From the NCBI RefSeq assembly GCF_024168645.1, contig NZ_JALJWF010000001.1, positions 5,397,501 through 5,461,500 of the forward strand: a stretch of DNA of 64,000 bases, given 5' to 3'. Below are positions 52,731 through 62,506 of this stretch, piece after piece. The DNA is from Pseudomonas sp. GGS8 (GTDB taxonomy: Bacteria; Pseudomonadota; Gammaproteobacteria; Pseudomonadales; Pseudomonadaceae). Positions within the stretch are counted from its first letter, which is position 1. The number at the start of each line of letters is the position of its first letter. The position numbers were made by a program, and so were the translations under genes. The notes under the pieces were generated by a model. That model did not search any database. It was given only the letters and a program-made list of their open reading frames with translations, and was not told the origin of the DNA.

Positions 52731-53918
52731 ATGTCTGTGCAGCAACTGCCCCCGCAAAGCTCCATGGCGATCACCCTGCAGATCGTTTCCATCGTTTTCT
52801 ATAGCTTCATTGCCTTCCTCTGCATCGGTCTGCCGATTGCCGTGTTGCCGGTGTATGTGCATGAACAGTTGGGGTTCAGCGCCATCGTCGCGGGGCTGGC
52901 TATTGGTTCGCAATACCTGGCCACCCTGCTCAGCCGCCCGATGGCCGGGCGTTTGTCGGACAGCGTCGGCACCAAACGGGCGATTGTTTACGGGTTGTCG
53001 GGGATTGTGTTGAGCGGCGTACTGACGCTGATATCGACCTTGCTGCAAAGTATCCCTTTGCCGAGTCTGATCATCCTGATCGCCGGCCGGTTGTTGCTGG
53101 GGATCGCCCAAGGTTTGATCGCAGTCGGCACCGTCAGCTGGTGCATGGGCCAGGTCGGTGCCGAACACGCAGCGCAGTCGATCTCTTGGAACGGGATTGC
53201 CTCGTATGGCGCCATCGCCATCGGCGCACCGCTGGGCGTGGTGATGGTGGCTGAACTGGGCTTCGCCAGCCTCGGGATCGCGCTATCGTTACTGGCCCTG
53301 CTGGCACTGCTGTTGATCCGCAACAAACCTTCTGCGCCAGTGATTCGCGGCGAGCGCCTGCCGTTCTGGGCGGTGTTTGGGCGCATCGCGCCCTTCGGCG
53401 CGAGCCTGAGCCTGGCGTCCATCGGGTACGGCACGCTCACCACTTTTATTACCCTGTATTACGCCAGCCTCGGCTGGACCGGTGCCGCGTATTGCCTGAC
53501 GGTGTTCGGGGTATGTTTCATTCTGTCTCGACTGTTGTTCATTTCCAGCATCAGCCGTTTCGGCGGCTTCACCTCCGCCATTGCCTGCATGAGCATTGAA
53601 ACCGTGGGGCTGGTCCTGTTGTGGCTGGCGCCCTCGACCGTTTACGCCTTGATCGGCGCAGGCCTGACCGGATTCGGCCTGTCGCTGGTCTATCCGGCGT
53701 TGGGAGTGGAAGCGATCAAGCAAGTACCCAACTCCAGTCGTGGGGCGGGTTTGAGTGCCTATGCGGTGTTTTTCGATCTGGCACTGGCGATTGCCGGGCC
53801 ACTGATGGGCGCGCTGGCGTTGAACCTGGGGTATTCGTGGATTTTCTTTAGTGCAGCGTTGTTGTCCGTGACCGGACTCGGCTTGACCTTGATTATGAAG
53901 CACCGGGCGACTGTCTAA
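52731..53918 (+). CDS. MFS transporter, YhhS-like
   Basis: 395 residues with twelve predicted helices. The inter-helix motif GRLSDSVGTKRAIVYG (near 69-84) is the MFS loop 2-3 signature, and RLLLGIAQGLIAVGTVSWCMG follows. The order and motifs resemble the YhhS/UPF0226 group of sugar or drug exporters. Its substrate is not known. It stands alone, converging with the hydrolase gene at 53946. Start taken at the ATG 52731; the later in-frame ATG (MAITLQ) is possible but less typical. Confidence 0.85.
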   Translation: MSVQQLPPQSSMAITLQIVSIVFYSFIAFLCIGLPIAVLPVYVHEQLGFSAIVAGLAIGSQYLATLLSRPMAGRLSDSVGTKRAIVYGLSGIVLSGVLTLISTLLQSIPLPSLIILIAGRLLLGIAQGLIAVGTVSWCMGQVGAEHAAQSISWNGIASYGAIAIGAPLGVVMVAELGFASLGIALSLLALLALLLIRNKPSAPVIRGERLPFWAVFGRIAPFGASLSLASIGYGTLTTFITLYYASLGWTGAAYCLTVFGVCFILSRLLFISSISRFGGFTSAIACMSIETVGLVLLWLAPSTVYALIGAGLTGFGLSLVYPALGVEAIKQVPNSSRGAGLSAYAVFFDLALAIAGPLMGALALNLGYSWIFFSAALLSVTGLGLTLIMKHRATV

Positions 53919-53945
53919 AGCCTGCCGTAAATCTCCAGTAGGAGT

Positions 53946-54983
53946 TTATTGATCCGCGGTTTGCATACCGGCCCGGCTTGGTTTGCCCAAGGCATGGGAG
54001 AAGAAACGTCCGGCTTCGGAGATCAGGTTGCGGTGAATGTCCTTGCGGTCGACGCCGTCGGCATCGGTGCACAGCGCCGGCATGGCGGCGATCTGTTCTT
54101 CGTTGCACGGCGCCAGGAACACGAAATGCCCTGCCCCGGCCAGTAATTTGAAGTCCGGTGCGGTCGGCAGTTTACGCGCCAGGGCTGCGGCGTTTTTGTC
54201 GAATGCCACCAGTTTGTCACCGTCGCCGCTGTACAGCAGCACCGGCACATGCACTTCGGCCAGGGTCTGGCGGCCGAATTTCAGACTCAGCGGCGCCATC
54301 AATAACAAGGCATGCACTCGCGGATCCGCCACGGGCTGCAGGTCATCGCGGTCGACGACCAATTCACCTTGCGTGTTGCAGGCATCGTGATCGTCCGGGC
54401 GCTCCTGGCAATAACGGCGCAGACGGTCCAGGTCCGGAGTGGCGCCGGACAGGATCAAGGCGGTCTCACCGCCCGCCGAATAGCCGATCACTCCGACCTG
54501 ATCGGCATTGACGAAGGGCGCGAGCATACGGTCGCCCAAGGTCGCGGTAATGGCTTCGGAAATCTGGATTGGCCTGCCGTAAAGATTGCTCAAAGTGCCG
54601 AGACGGCTGTGGTCTTTGTAGTTGTCGCCGGGATGGAACACCGCCACCACCACAAACCCCTTGCGTGCCAGTGATGTGGCCAGGTCGTGCAGGGCCAGCG
54701 GGGTTCCGGTGTTGCCATGAGACAGCATCAGCATCGGGAAGCGTCCGATGGCGACTTTGGTGTCTTCACCGGCTTCGACCGTGTAACCCTCGACTTTGCT
54801 GGAATGTTCCCGCTCGCTGGACGGGTAAAAGGCGATGGCGCGCATTGGCTGCAAGTCCAGCGGATCGAGGAACGTCATTTCATGGAAACCGACGCTCCAG
54901 TGAGGATGCGGCGCAGGCGCGGCGTGCACTGAATTCAGGCTGCCGAACAGGCAAATCAGTAGCGTTGCACAAAGACGCACCAT
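53946..54983 (-). CDS. secreted alpha/beta hydrolase
   Basis: 345 residues. A signal peptide (MVRLCATLLICLFGSLNSVHA) precedes a dienelactone-hydrolase-like fold: LMLSHGNTGTPLALHDLA (oxyanion loop), VIGYSAGGETAL (nucleophile Ser), VPVLLYSGDGDKLV (Asp) and AGHFVF (His). Its substrate, probably an ester, is unknown. I used the ATG at 54983 with AAGGTGG upstream; a GTG four codons earlier is possible. Convergent with the MFS gene. It should act in the periplasm. Confidence 0.85.
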   Translation of the reverse strand: MVRLCATLLICLFGSLNSVHAAPAPHPHWSVGFHEMTFLDPLDLQPMRAIAFYPSSEREHSSKVEGYTVEAGEDTKVAIGRFPMLMLSHGNTGTPLALHDLATSLARKGFVVVAVFHPGDNYKDHSRLGTLSNLYGRPIQISEAITATLGDRMLAPFVNADQVGVIGYSAGGETALILSGATPDLDRLRRYCQERPDDHDACNTQGELVVDRDDLQPVADPRVHALLLMAPLSLKFGRQTLAEVHVPVLLYSGDGDKLVAFDKNAAALARKLPTAPDFKLLAGAGHFVFLAPCNEEQIAAMPALCTDADGVDRKDIHRNLISEAGRFFSHALGKPSRAGMQTADQ

Positions 54984-55066
54984 GGAATGCCCCACCTTAT
55001 TACCTGACCGCAGATATTAACCCTCGACTGCATAACCTGGGCCAGAAACTGATCACCGCCAGAAAC

Positions 55067-55112
55067 AAAAAACTCCGTACCTGGCCATCACGATGACCAG
55101 AATACAGAGTTT
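55067..55112 (-). terminator. intrinsic terminator after azoR
   Basis: Read on the minus strand: AAACTCTGTA...CTGG...CCAG...TACGGAGTTTTTT, a long imperfect stem ending in six T. It lies 42-87 bases beyond the azoR stop. Confidence 0.75.
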
Positions 55113-55153
55113 CAGGGGTATTGCCCGAGCTGTTTACGACTTTTACGCAAGCC

Positions 55154-55765
55154 TTACGCGGCAGCGAACAGTTGCTCGCTGATGTGCGCCTGAGCATCGG
55201 TCATGGCTTTGGTGCGCACTTCATCACCGTAGGCCAGGCCATGGGCACGGACGAACTCGATGTCGGTGATGCCAAGAAAGCCAAACATAACCTTCAGGTA
55301 GTCTTCATGAGCCGTACCGGTCGGTTGACCCGCATGCAAACCGCCAGACGTCGAAACGATCACCACTTTCTTGCCACCGCACAGGCCTTCAGGGCCGGCT
55401 TCGGTGTAGCGGAACGTCTGGCCGGCCACGGCGATGCGGTCGATCCAGGCCTTGAGTTGGGTCGGGATGGTGAAGTTGTACATCGGTGCGGCAATCACGA
55501 CGGCATCGGCGGCGAGGAATTCGGCCAAGGCCTGCGCGCTCAAATCGGCTTCATGCTGTTGCGCGGCGTTGCGCAGTTCCGCGGCGGTGCCGGCGGCGAC
55601 CAAGGTGGCGGCGGAAAAATGGCTGATGGCATCGGCGGCCAAGTCGCGATAAGTCACCACAACGCCAGGCTCGGCGGCCTGCCAGGCCTTGACGACTTCG
55701 CCACTCAACTGACGGGAAGCCGAGTTGTCACCCAGAATGCTCGAATCGATATGCAGTAATTTCAT
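55154..55765 (-). CDS. azoR: FMN-dependent NADH:quinone/azo reductase
   Basis: 203 residues, the usual AzoR length. FMN-binding [17 protein letters not shown] at the start, [19 protein letters not shown] near 95 and [10 protein letters not shown] near 140. It reduces quinones and azo compounds with two electrons, using NADH. GGAG precedes the ATG. It is divergent from the LysR gene at 55896; a palindrome in the shared gap (55865-55880) suggests that the LysR protein controls it. A terminator follows at 55067-55112. Confidence 0.93.
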   Translation of the reverse strand: MKLLHIDSSILGDNSASRQLSGEVVKAWQAAEPGVVVTYRDLAADAISHFSAATLVAAGTAAELRNAAQQHEADLSAQALAEFLAADAVVIAAPMYNFTIPTQLKAWIDRIAVAGQTFRYTEAGPEGLCGGKKVVIVSTSGGLHAGQPTGTAHEDYLKVMFGFLGITDIEFVRAHGLAYGDEVRTKAMTDAQAHISEQLFAAA

Positions 55766-55864
55766 GTGGGATCTCCAAGGTGAGGATCGCCACCCGGCGA
55801 TCTGATGGAAACAATCCTACTCACGAAACCAATAGCTGATTAGACGGCAATAATGTGATACTTC

Positions 55865-55880
55865 GTTCTACTGATAGAAC
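55865..55880. promoter_or_regulatory. LysR-type operator candidate
   Basis: GTTCTA-CTGA-TAGAAC is an exact palindrome with six-base arms (T-N-A type), 16 bases before the LysR ATG and about 100 from azoR. Fits autoregulation and control of azoR. Confidence 0.5.
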
Positions 55881-55895
55881 AGTCGGATTTAAATC

Positions 55896-56804
55896 ATGCA
55901 AGATCTCAACGATCTCTACTACTTCGCCAAGGTGGTCGACGCCGGCGGCTTCGCAGCGGCCGGGCGTTTGCTGGGGATTCCCAAGTCCCGGTTGTCGCGA
56001 CGCATCGCCGAACTGGAAGAACGCCTGGGCGCGCGCCTGCTGCAACGCACCACCCGTCAACTCAACCTGACCGCCGTGGGCGAGCGCTACCTGCGGCACT
56101 GTCAGGCGATGCTGCTGGAAGCCGAGATGGCCGATGAAGCGGTGGCCAGCATGTCCAGCGAACCCCGGGGCCGACTGCGGGTTTCCTGCCCGGTGGGATT
56201 GGCCCACCAAATGCTGCCGGGGGTGATCAGTGACTTTCTGGAGAAATTCCCTCAGGTTCAGTTGGAGGTCATGCTGCTCAACCGTCGGGTAGATCTGGTG
56301 ACCGAGGGCGTCGATGTCGCCTTGAGAGTGCGGGAACTGGGTGATGAAGACCCCCTGCTGGTCACCCGCCGCTTACGTCAGGCGCAGACAGTCATGGTCG
56401 CCAGCCCGGCGTTTCTTCGCGAGCGGCAGATCAAGACCCCGGATGACTTGAAAAACGTACCGATATTGGGCGCACTGGAAGCCGATCGGCTGGTGCATCT
56501 GCGGATGCTCGATCAGAACGGCAAGGCCTGTGAAATGACATTCGAAGCCCGATTGGGCATCGACGATTTTCTCGTGCGCAAGGCGTGTACCCTGTCCGGG
56601 CTGGGTTTCACCGTGCTGCCGATGATGTATTGCGAGCAGGAACTGGAAAACGGCTCGCTGGTGCAATTGCTGCCCGACTGGTCATTGCCGGGCGGCTGGC
56701 TGCAAGCGGTCTACCCCCATCGACGCGGGGTGATGCCAGCGGTGCGCGCCTGGATAGACCATTTGATCGAATCATTCAATGCCTGTGGGGACCGACTGTT
56801 ATGA
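55896..56804 (+). CDS. LysR-family regulator
   Basis: 302 residues. N-terminal winged helix-turn-helix (DLNDLYYFAKVVDAGGFAAAGRLLGIPKSRLSRRIAELEERLG), then a periplasmic-binding-like effector domain (about 90-295). It belongs to the group that governs divergent quinone or azo reductases and pirins. It ends with TTATGA, whose ATG starts the next gene, a four-base overlap. The palindrome just upstream of its own ATG may be its operator. Effector unknown, perhaps a quinone. Confidence 0.9.
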   Translation: MQDLNDLYYFAKVVDAGGFAAAGRLLGIPKSRLSRRIAELEERLGARLLQRTTRQLNLTAVGERYLRHCQAMLLEAEMADEAVASMSSEPRGRLRVSCPVGLAHQMLPGVISDFLEKFPQVQLEVMLLNRRVDLVTEGVDVALRVRELGDEDPLLVTRRLRQAQTVMVASPAFLRERQIKTPDDLKNVPILGALEADRLVHLRMLDQNGKACEMTFEARLGIDDFLVRKACTLSGLGFTVLPMMYCEQELENGSLVQLLPDWSLPGGWLQAVYPHRRGVMPAVRAWIDHLIESFNACGDRLL

Positions 56805-57160
56805 AGGCAAGACCAATGAGCGAAGAGGATGTCGCGCAATTCTGCCTGGCGTTGCCCGGCGCGCGGGAGGACTACAAGTGGGGTGGCGTGCGGGTGTTTT
56901 CGATTGCCGGGAACAAGATGTTCGCCTTGCAGAACCTGCGGGGCCAGTCCCTGGCCTTCAAAGTCGACAAGGACCTGTTCCTGGGCCACTGCGACCGACC
57001 GGGCATTCACCCGGCGCCGTACCTGGCCCGGGCGCAGTGGATCATCATGGAAACGCCCTACCCACTGGGCACCGAAGAGCTGCAAGGCTTGCTGCTACGT
57101 TCCCACCAACTGGTGGTGAGCAAGCTGCCCAAGCGCACGCAGGTCGGTTTGCTGCTTTAG
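56801..57160 (+). CDS. MmcQ/YjbR family protein
   Basis: 119 residues. The CyaY-like MmcQ/YjbR fold is shown by FCLALPGAREDYKWGGVRVF, KMFALQNLRGQSLAFKVD and the tail RSHQLVVSKLPKR. Its start ATG overlaps the LysR stop (ATGA), so it is co-translated with that regulator. Members bind DNA in some reports, but their function is not settled. The convergent DUF1294 gene ends three bases away. Confidence 0.87.
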   Translation: MKARPMSEEDVAQFCLALPGAREDYKWGGVRVFSIAGNKMFALQNLRGQSLAFKVDKDLFLGHCDRPGIHPAPYLARAQWIIMETPYPLGTEELQGLLLRSHQLVVSKLPKRTQVGLLL

Positions 57161-57163
57161 GCC

Positions 57164-57592
57164 TTAAAACAGCGCAAACAGATGGGCGCCCAGAAACAGC
57201 TGATCGATCCAGAACACCTGATGCATCAGCACGATGAGCCAGAACACCAGTTGAAACGAAACCTTGCGGGTCTTGTGCCGAAACACTTGCTGGGCCAGCA
57301 AGGCACCCGGCCAACCGCCCGCCAGTTCCACCGCGTGCAAGACGTTCTCCGGCGTGCGCCAGCTGTCGGCGCGGGCCTTGTGCTTGTCGCCCCAGTACAG
57401 GAAAAACGCCAGCACGCTGACGATGCCGTAGGCCGCCAGGGGAATCACCGACACCCCGCGCAGCCACAGCGACACCGAGCCAAACAACGGCACTGCGCAC
57501 AGCACAGCGAACACCAGCAATTTCAACCGCAGGTTCTGAATCGCCCCCCCGGACTTGCGTCCGGGGTTGTCGCGTGCGGTGGAGTCGCTCAT
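57164..57592 (-). CDS. DUF1294 membrane protein
   Basis: 142 residues with four hydrophobic segments (about 26-43, 50-68, 90-105, 114-135). DUF1294 pattern: [43 protein letters not shown]. Its ATG overlaps the uppP stop by four bases (ATGA), so it is translated with uppP. Function unknown; sometimes fused to a cold-shock domain, which is absent here. Confidence 0.87.
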   Translation of the reverse strand: MSDSTARDNPGRKSGGAIQNLRLKLLVFAVLCAVPLFGSVSLWLRGVSVIPLAAYGIVSVLAFFLYWGDKHKARADSWRTPENVLHAVELAGGWPGALLAQQVFRHKTRKVSFQLVFWLIVLMHQVFWIDQLFLGAHLFALF

Positions 57593-58419
57593 GGCTTGGC
57601 CGCGGTCCAGTCGACCCAGCCGAATTGCCAGGTGGCCAGAATCAACAGACCGAAAGCAATGCGATACCAGGCGAACGCCGCATAGCTGTGGCTGGCGATG
57701 AACTTGAGCAAGGCGCGGACCGCAATCATCGCAAAGATGAACGCGGTGACAAAACCAATGGCGAACACCGGAAAATCAGCCGGCACAAACAGATGGCGGT
57801 ATTTGTAGCCGGAGTACACCGCCGCGCCGACCATGGTTGGCATGGCGAGGAAGAACGAGAACTCGGTGGCCGTCTTGCGCGACAAGCCGAACAGCAAACC
57901 GCCAATGATCGTCGAGCCGGAACGCGAAGTCCCGGGGATCATCGCCAGGCATTGGGCGAAGCCGACTTTCAAGGCGTCTTTCCAGGTGATGTCGTCGACG
58001 CTTTCAGCATGCACGACATGTTGACGGCGTTCGGCCCACAACATAATGATCCCGCCCACGACCAACGCGGTGGCCACGGTTATCGGGTTGAACAGGTACT
58101 TGTGAATCAAATCGGCGAAAATCACCCCCAGCACCACGGCTGGCAAGAAAGCAATCAACAGGTTCGCGGTAAAGCGTCGAGCGCTGGGCTGCGTCGGCAA
58201 ACCAATGACCACGTCGAGGATTTTGCGGCGAAACTCCCAGACCACCGCCAGGATCGCCCCGAGCTGAATGATGATATTGAAGGCCATGGCCCGCTCGCCG
58301 CCGAAATCGAGCAAGTCCGCCACAATGATCTGGTGCCCGGTACTGGAAATGGGCAAGAACTCCGTCAGCCCTTCTACAACGCCTAAAATCAATGCCTGAA
58401 AGGCCGTCCAAAGATCCAT
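57589..58419 (-). CDS. uppP: undecaprenyl-diphosphatase (BacA/UppP)
   Basis: 276 residues, eight helices. The family's active-site motifs are present: [17 protein letters not shown] (residues 13-29) and [12 protein letters not shown] (near 168-180). It regenerates undecaprenyl phosphate for peptidoglycan and O-antigen and gives bacitracin resistance. The ATG at 58419 (MDLWTAFQA) with GGGGGA upstream was chosen over an earlier in-frame start. Followed by the overlapping DUF1294 gene. Confidence 0.94.
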   Translation of the reverse strand: MDLWTAFQALILGVVEGLTEFLPISSTGHQIIVADLLDFGGERAMAFNIIIQLGAILAVVWEFRRKILDVVIGLPTQPSARRFTANLLIAFLPAVVLGVIFADLIHKYLFNPITVATALVVGGIIMLWAERRQHVVHAESVDDITWKDALKVGFAQCLAMIPGTSRSGSTIIGGLLFGLSRKTATEFSFFLAMPTMVGAAVYSGYKYRHLFVPADFPVFAIGFVTAFIFAMIAVRALLKFIASHSYAAFAWYRIAFGLLILATWQFGWVDWTAAKP

Positions 58420-58710
58420 CAATCCCCCAAGAAGCCATGCCCCAGGCATGCCCCGATAATATTTTTAAGCGTTCACTGTGATCAGCGTAGCTGACATTCC
58501 GCGCGCACAAAGATCCCCACAAAACGGTAAAAATTCTGTGAAAAACAAACCGGGACTCAGCTTTTTTCGCGCGGGGCCGAAATCCTATCAGACATGCCCT
58601 GTTTTCGCTGCCGCGTAATAGGACCTCAGTCGGATAGGCCCGATCGGCAAAGTGTGGTTGGATGCTGGCGATCATTTATTACAAGAACAAGAAACCGGAG
58701 TAACAGCGTT

Positions 58711-60345
58711 ATGAACAGCTTGCGCAGTGTATCGATCAGCCGACGCTTGTGGCTCATCTTGATCGTGGCCGTGGTGATGTTACTGACGTTGGGCGTGTTG
58801 ATGCTCAAGCAGATTCACGACGACCTTTATCATGCCAAGGTCCAAAAGACCCAGCATGTGGTGCAGACCGCCAGTGGCATCCTGACTTATTACCAAGGAC
58901 TGGAAACCGCCGGCACCCTCACCCGCGCCGTCGCGCAACAGCAGGCACTGACCGCCGTGCGTGGTTTGCGCTACGACCAGAATGACTACTTCTGGATCAA
59001 CGATCTGACGCCGGTCATGGTCATGCACCCGACCAATCCGAAACTCGAAGGTCAGAATCTCTCGACGATCCGCGATCCGGACGGTTTCGCGTTGTTCAAC
59101 GAGATGGTTGCCATCGCCAAGGCCAAGGGCGCCGGCATGGTCGACTACCGCTGGCCGAAACCGGGCGCCAGCGCGCCGGTGGAAAAAACCTCCTACGTCA
59201 AACTGTTCGAGCCCTGGGGTTGGGTGATCGGCTCGGGCGTGTACATCGACGACATGCAGGCCGAGTTTTATACGCAGGTCTGGAAGGCGTCTTTCGTGGG
59301 CCTGGTGATTGCCCTGATCATGGCGCTGCTGGTGATCATGATTGCCCGTAGCATCGTGCGCCCATTGCAGGAAACCGTGGACGCCATGGCCAATATCGCC
59401 AGTGGTGAAAGCGACCTGACCCGCAGCCTCGATACCCACGGCCAGGACGAAGTCACGCAACTGGCCCGGCACTTCAACGCCTTCACCGCCAAACTGCGCC
59501 GGGTGATCGGTCAGTTGCAGGCGTCTGCCAGCGCGTTGGGACAGTCTTCCAGCGACTTGGGCAACGATGCCGCGCAAGCCCAGCAACGCAGCCAGCAACA
59601 ATCCCAGCAAATGGAGCTGGTGGCGACCGCGATCAATGAAGTGACCTACGGTGTGCAGGACGTGGCGAAAAACGCCGAGCACGCGGCCAGCGAAATGCGC
59701 GATGCCGAATCTCAGGCGCAGCAGGGGCAGATCAATATCGATGGCAGCCTGCAGCAGATCGACAAGCTGTCTTCGACCATCGATCAAGCGGTCGAAGTGA
59801 TTCGTACACTGGCCGACGAAAGCACACAAATCGGCAGTGTCCTGGAGGTGATCCGCTCCATCGCCGAGCAAACCAACCTGCTGGCCCTCAACGCAGCCAT
59901 CGAAGCCGCCCGGGCCGGTGAGCAAGGTCGAGGGTTTGCGGTGGTCGCCGATGAAGTACGCCTGCTGGCCCAGCGCACCCAGAAGTCGACGGCAGAAATC
60001 CAGTCGATGATCGAACGCCTGCAAAGCCATTCCGGAGCGGCGGTCAAGGTGATTGGCGACAGCAGCCGTGCCTCGCAAATCACCATCGAACAGGCCGGTC
60101 TGGCCGGTGCCAGCCTGAATGCCATCGGCCAGGCCTTGCGCAACCTCAACGGGTTGAACGCCTCAATTGCCAGCGCAACGTTGCAGCAGGCCCATGTGGT
60201 GGAAGACATCAATCAGAACGTCACCCAGGCCGCCGGGTTGTCCCACAGCACGGCACTGGCGGCCGAGCAGTCGAGCGTGGCCAGCGTTCACCTCAAGGAA
60301 TTGAGCGAACAGCTGAACGGATTGCTCAAGCAGTTTCGGGTGTAA
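58711..60345 (+). CDS. methyl-accepting chemotaxis protein with sCache_2 sensor
   Basis: 544 residues. First helix (12-32), periplasmic sensor (about 35-190) with [33 protein letters not shown] and [16 protein letters not shown], the single-Cache (sCache_2) signature. Second helix (about 192-212), HAMP (213-265), then the signalling domain with hairpin tip [35 protein letters not shown]. It senses small ligands, often carboxylates. GGAG lies ten bases before the ATG at 58711. No CheR-binding pentapeptide is seen at the C-terminus. Confidence 0.92.
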   Translation: MNSLRSVSISRRLWLILIVAVVMLLTLGVLMLKQIHDDLYHAKVQKTQHVVQTASGILTYYQGLETAGTLTRAVAQQQALTAVRGLRYDQNDYFWINDLTPVMVMHPTNPKLEGQNLSTIRDPDGFALFNEMVAIAKAKGAGMVDYRWPKPGASAPVEKTSYVKLFEPWGWVIGSGVYIDDMQAEFYTQVWKASFVGLVIALIMALLVIMIARSIVRPLQETVDAMANIASGESDLTRSLDTHGQDEVTQLARHFNAFTAKLRRVIGQLQASASALGQSSSDLGNDAAQAQQRSQQQSQQMELVATAINEVTYGVQDVAKNAEHAASEMRDAESQAQQGQINIDGSLQQIDKLSSTIDQAVEVIRTLADESTQIGSVLEVIRSIAEQTNLLALNAAIEAARAGEQGRGFAVVADEVRLLAQRTQKSTAEIQSMIERLQSHSGAAVKVIGDSSRASQITIEQAGLAGASLNAIGQALRNLNGLNASIASATLQQAHVVEDINQNVTQAAGLSHSTALAAEQSSVASVHLKELSEQLNGLLKQFRV

Positions 60346-60398
60346 CTCCGTCCCTGCACCCACAGGGATAGCGTTTGACCTGACTGCCATTGGCAAAC

Positions 60399-60431
60399 CC
60401 CATTCCCCACAACAAGCCCATTGCCCCACAA
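60399..60431 (+). promoter_or_regulatory. near-direct repeat before pnuC
   Basis: CCCATTCCCCACAA (60399-60412) and CCCATTGCCCCACAA (60417-60431) recur 18 bases apart, 49-81 bases before the pnuC ATG. May be a regulator site; no known box was recognised. Confidence 0.3.
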
Positions 60432-60479
60432 TCCGGGTACAATTCGCCCCCCTCATTTTCTACGAACCAAGGAACCTCC

Positions 60480-61043
60480 ATGTCCGGGCTTGAACTGTTT
60501 GCCGCCGCCCTCGGTGTGATTGCCGTCTGGTTGACGGTCAAACAGAATCCCTGGTGCTGGCCGATCGGTCTGGTCATGGTGCTGCTGTATAGCTGGATCT
60601 TTTTTGAGGTGAAGCTGTATTCGGACATGCTGCTGCAAGTGATCTACGCCGCGTTGCAGCTCTACGGCTGGTGGCAGTGGACTCGCGCCGGCGAGACGCA
60701 TGACGGGCGGCAGGTCAACCTGCTCGATGGCAGATCCATCGCGCTCGGTCTGGCCGTGGGCGCGTTCGGCAGCCTGTTGCTGGGGGCCGCGATGGCTCAC
60801 TGGACCGACGCCGCCCAGCCCTGGCTCGATGCCGCGTTAACCGGCTTCAGCCTGGTCGCGCAGTTATGGATGGCGCAAAAGCGCCTGCAATGCTGGCCGC
60901 TGTGGATCGCGCTGGACGTGATCTTCGTCGGCCTGTTCATCTACAAGGAGCTGTACCTGACCGCAGGCCTCTATGGGGTTTTCGCCCTGCTGGCGGTGCA
61001 AGGCTGGCGGACGTGGCGTGCCGACCCGGCGTTGCGCACATGA
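60480..61043 (+). CDS. pnuC: nicotinamide riboside transporter
   Basis: 187 residues with six to seven helices. PnuC features: WCWPIGLVMVLLYSWIFFEVKLYSDMLLQVIYAALQLYGWWQW and the C-terminal WIALDVIFVGLFIYKELYLTAGLYGVF. The paired W-x-x-W positions bind nicotinamide riboside. AAGGA lies seven bases before the ATG. Its stop overlaps the next gene's ATG (ATGA), and that gene encodes a riboside kinase, which fits nicotinamide riboside rather than thiamine or riboflavin as cargo. Confidence 0.92.
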   Translation: MSGLELFAAALGVIAVWLTVKQNPWCWPIGLVMVLLYSWIFFEVKLYSDMLLQVIYAALQLYGWWQWTRAGETHDGRQVNLLDGRSIALGLAVGAFGSLLLGAAMAHWTDAAQPWLDAALTGFSLVAQLWMAQKRLQCWPLWIALDVIFVGLFIYKELYLTAGLYGVFALLAVQGWRTWRADPALRT

Positions 61044-61564
61044 AAGTGCTGGTGCTCACGGGGCCCGAATCAAGCGGCAAGAGTTGGCTCGCCGCCGAAC
61101 TTCAACGGCAATTCGGCGGTGTTCTGGTGGGCGAATACGTGCGCTGGTTCATTGAACAGCAGGCACGGGACACTTGCCTGGCCGATATCCCCGAGATCGC
61201 CCGCGGTCAACTGCAATGGGAAGATGACGCCCGCGCCCTTGCGCCACAGTTGTTGATTCTCGACACGCACTTGTTGAGCAACATGTTGTGGAGCCAAGCC
61301 CTGTTCAGCGACTGCCCGGCCTGGCTCGAACAGGCGCTGCTGGCCCGGCATTACGACTTGCACTTGCTGTTGTCGCCTGAACTTGTCGACTGGACCGACG
61401 ATGGCCAGCGGTGTCAGCCAGAACTGAATCAACGCCGGGCTTTTTTCAACGCGACTCGGGCGTGGCTGGAGCAACATCAGCTACCTGTTCAAGTGATCCA
61501 GGGCGACTGGGCGGAACGCCGTGCCCAGGCGTTGCAAACCGTCACCCTGCTGCTTGGATGCTGA
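61040..61564 (+). CDS. nicotinamide riboside kinase (NadR-like P-loop)
   Basis: 174 residues. Walker A GPESSGKSWLA (residues 8-18) is the NadR-type P-loop, then EYVRWFIEQQ and LLILDTHLLSNMLWSQALF (Walker B and substrate site). It lacks the HTH and adenylyltransferase parts of full NadR. It phosphorylates imported nicotinamide riboside to NMN, trapping it for NAD. It overlaps pnuC by four bases. A REP pair follows. Confidence 0.88.
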   Translation: MKVLVLTGPESSGKSWLAAELQRQFGGVLVGEYVRWFIEQQARDTCLADIPEIARGQLQWEDDARALAPQLLILDTHLLSNMLWSQALFSDCPAWLEQALLARHYDLHLLLSPELVDWTDDGQRCQPELNQRRAFFNATRAWLEQHQLPVQVIQGDWAERRAQALQTVTLLLGC

Positions 61565-61593
61565 CCTTCCTTCTCTCCAATTAAGGTGCAGAA

Positions 61594-61687
61594 CCTGTGG
61601 GAGCGGGCTTGCCCGCGATAGCGGTACATCAGGCAAAGTCAATGTTGACTGTGCCGCCGTCTTCGCGGGCAAGCCCGCTCCCACAGG
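61594..61687. repeat. REP pair
   Basis: CCTGTGGGAGCGGGCTTGCC (from 61594) faces TCTTCGCGGGCAAGCCCGCT...CAGG (61660-61687), the standard paired form, after the kinase gene. Confidence 0.92.
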
Positions 61688-62052
61688 TATTGCGTTGAGC
61701 TGCAGGTACTTGCCAACACCCAGCATTTGTTGCGGTATTTTTTCAAATGCGTCCGTTTGTGAAACATACCTTCGCGCTTGAACAGCCCGTTTCAACGCCA
61801 TTCGTCGTTCTGTCATCGCATGTGTTAAAGCGCTGATACATCACAGTGCAAAGCATGGATCCAGAGCTTCATGCCGCTTTTTCCCCGTTACAGCCCCAGG
61901 TTTTGTCTCAGGCCTGAAACAGCTCAATCAAGGATCCGTTTACTTTTATCGATAACCCCTTGAATTAAAACAACAATCAAAAATCGGCACGGCTTTCGCT
62001 CTCTCCTTCATAACGCTGATTAGGGCCAGCGCACAACAGAAGGAACACCGTC
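61688..62052 (+). other. leader/promoter region of the Fap-like operon
   Basis: 365 bases after the REP pair with no coding signs. AT-rich near 61930-61985. Holds the candidate sigma-54 box at 61986-61999. Nothing else stood out. Confidence 0.5.
61986..61999 (+). promoter_or_regulatory. possible sigma-54 promoter
   Basis: CGGCACGGCTTTCGC has GG at 61986-61987 and GC at 61998-61999 with ten bases between, as in -24/-12 boxes (TGGCACG-N4-TTGC), with two mismatches. It lies 54 bases before the GTG at 62053. Confidence 0.35.
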
Positions 62053-62505
62053 GTGGGGACTTTTCGTAAAGGCTTTACGTGCTTGATGCTGCTCGGATGT
62101 GCCACCGTCTCGCTACTCAGCCTTGACGTTCAGGCTGAAGGCAATGGCGTCATCGTGCTCACTCGTGATGTACAACCCCATACCGTCGGCAGGCCCCCCT
62201 TCCAGAAGGACCCCTACCCGACCACGGTCAACGCCAACCCTTCGGATCGTGTCAACACGACACTCAGCAACACCGAGTTGAGCGATGGTGAGTTCGCCAG
62301 CGTGGCCAGCGGTTCGTCCATCAGCAACAGCATCAACCAGAACGGCAACATACCCGGCAGCCTCAATGTCGTGACCAACCCCAATGGCATGCCCGGCATG
62401 AGCGCCGGTCACGGCGGCGGCAGCGGTGGTGCGATTTCGGGAACGATCAACCATGCCATGACTTCCGGCCTCGCGCCCTTGAGCAGACTGGCGGGAGGTC
62501 AATGA
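62053..62505 (+). CDS. secreted protein, first gene of a Fap-like operon
   Basis: 150 residues with a signal peptide (KGFTCLMLLGCATVSLLSLDVQA). The mature part is rich in Asn, Gly and Ser (GSSISNSINQNGNIPGSLNV, GHGGGSGGAISG). The start is a GTG with AGGA nine bases upstream. In position and length it matches FapA of the Pseudomonas functional-amyloid operon, which precedes FapB and FapC, but residue-level proof is lacking. Followed by the next gene with a one-base gap. Confidence 0.6.
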   Translation: MGTFRKGFTCLMLLGCATVSLLSLDVQAEGNGVIVLTRDVQPHTVGRPPFQKDPYPTTVNANPSDRVNTTLSNTELSDGEFASVASGSSISNSINQNGNIPGSLNVVTNPNGMPGMSAGHGGGSGGAISGTINHAMTSGLAPLSRLAGGQ

Positions 62506-62506
62506 C

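Noticed and set aside
58420..58710. Possible c-di-GMP riboswitch between uppP and the chemoreceptor gene
   Set aside because: A few GEMM-like letters (GCGCACAAAG) but no tetraloop/receptor pairing found.
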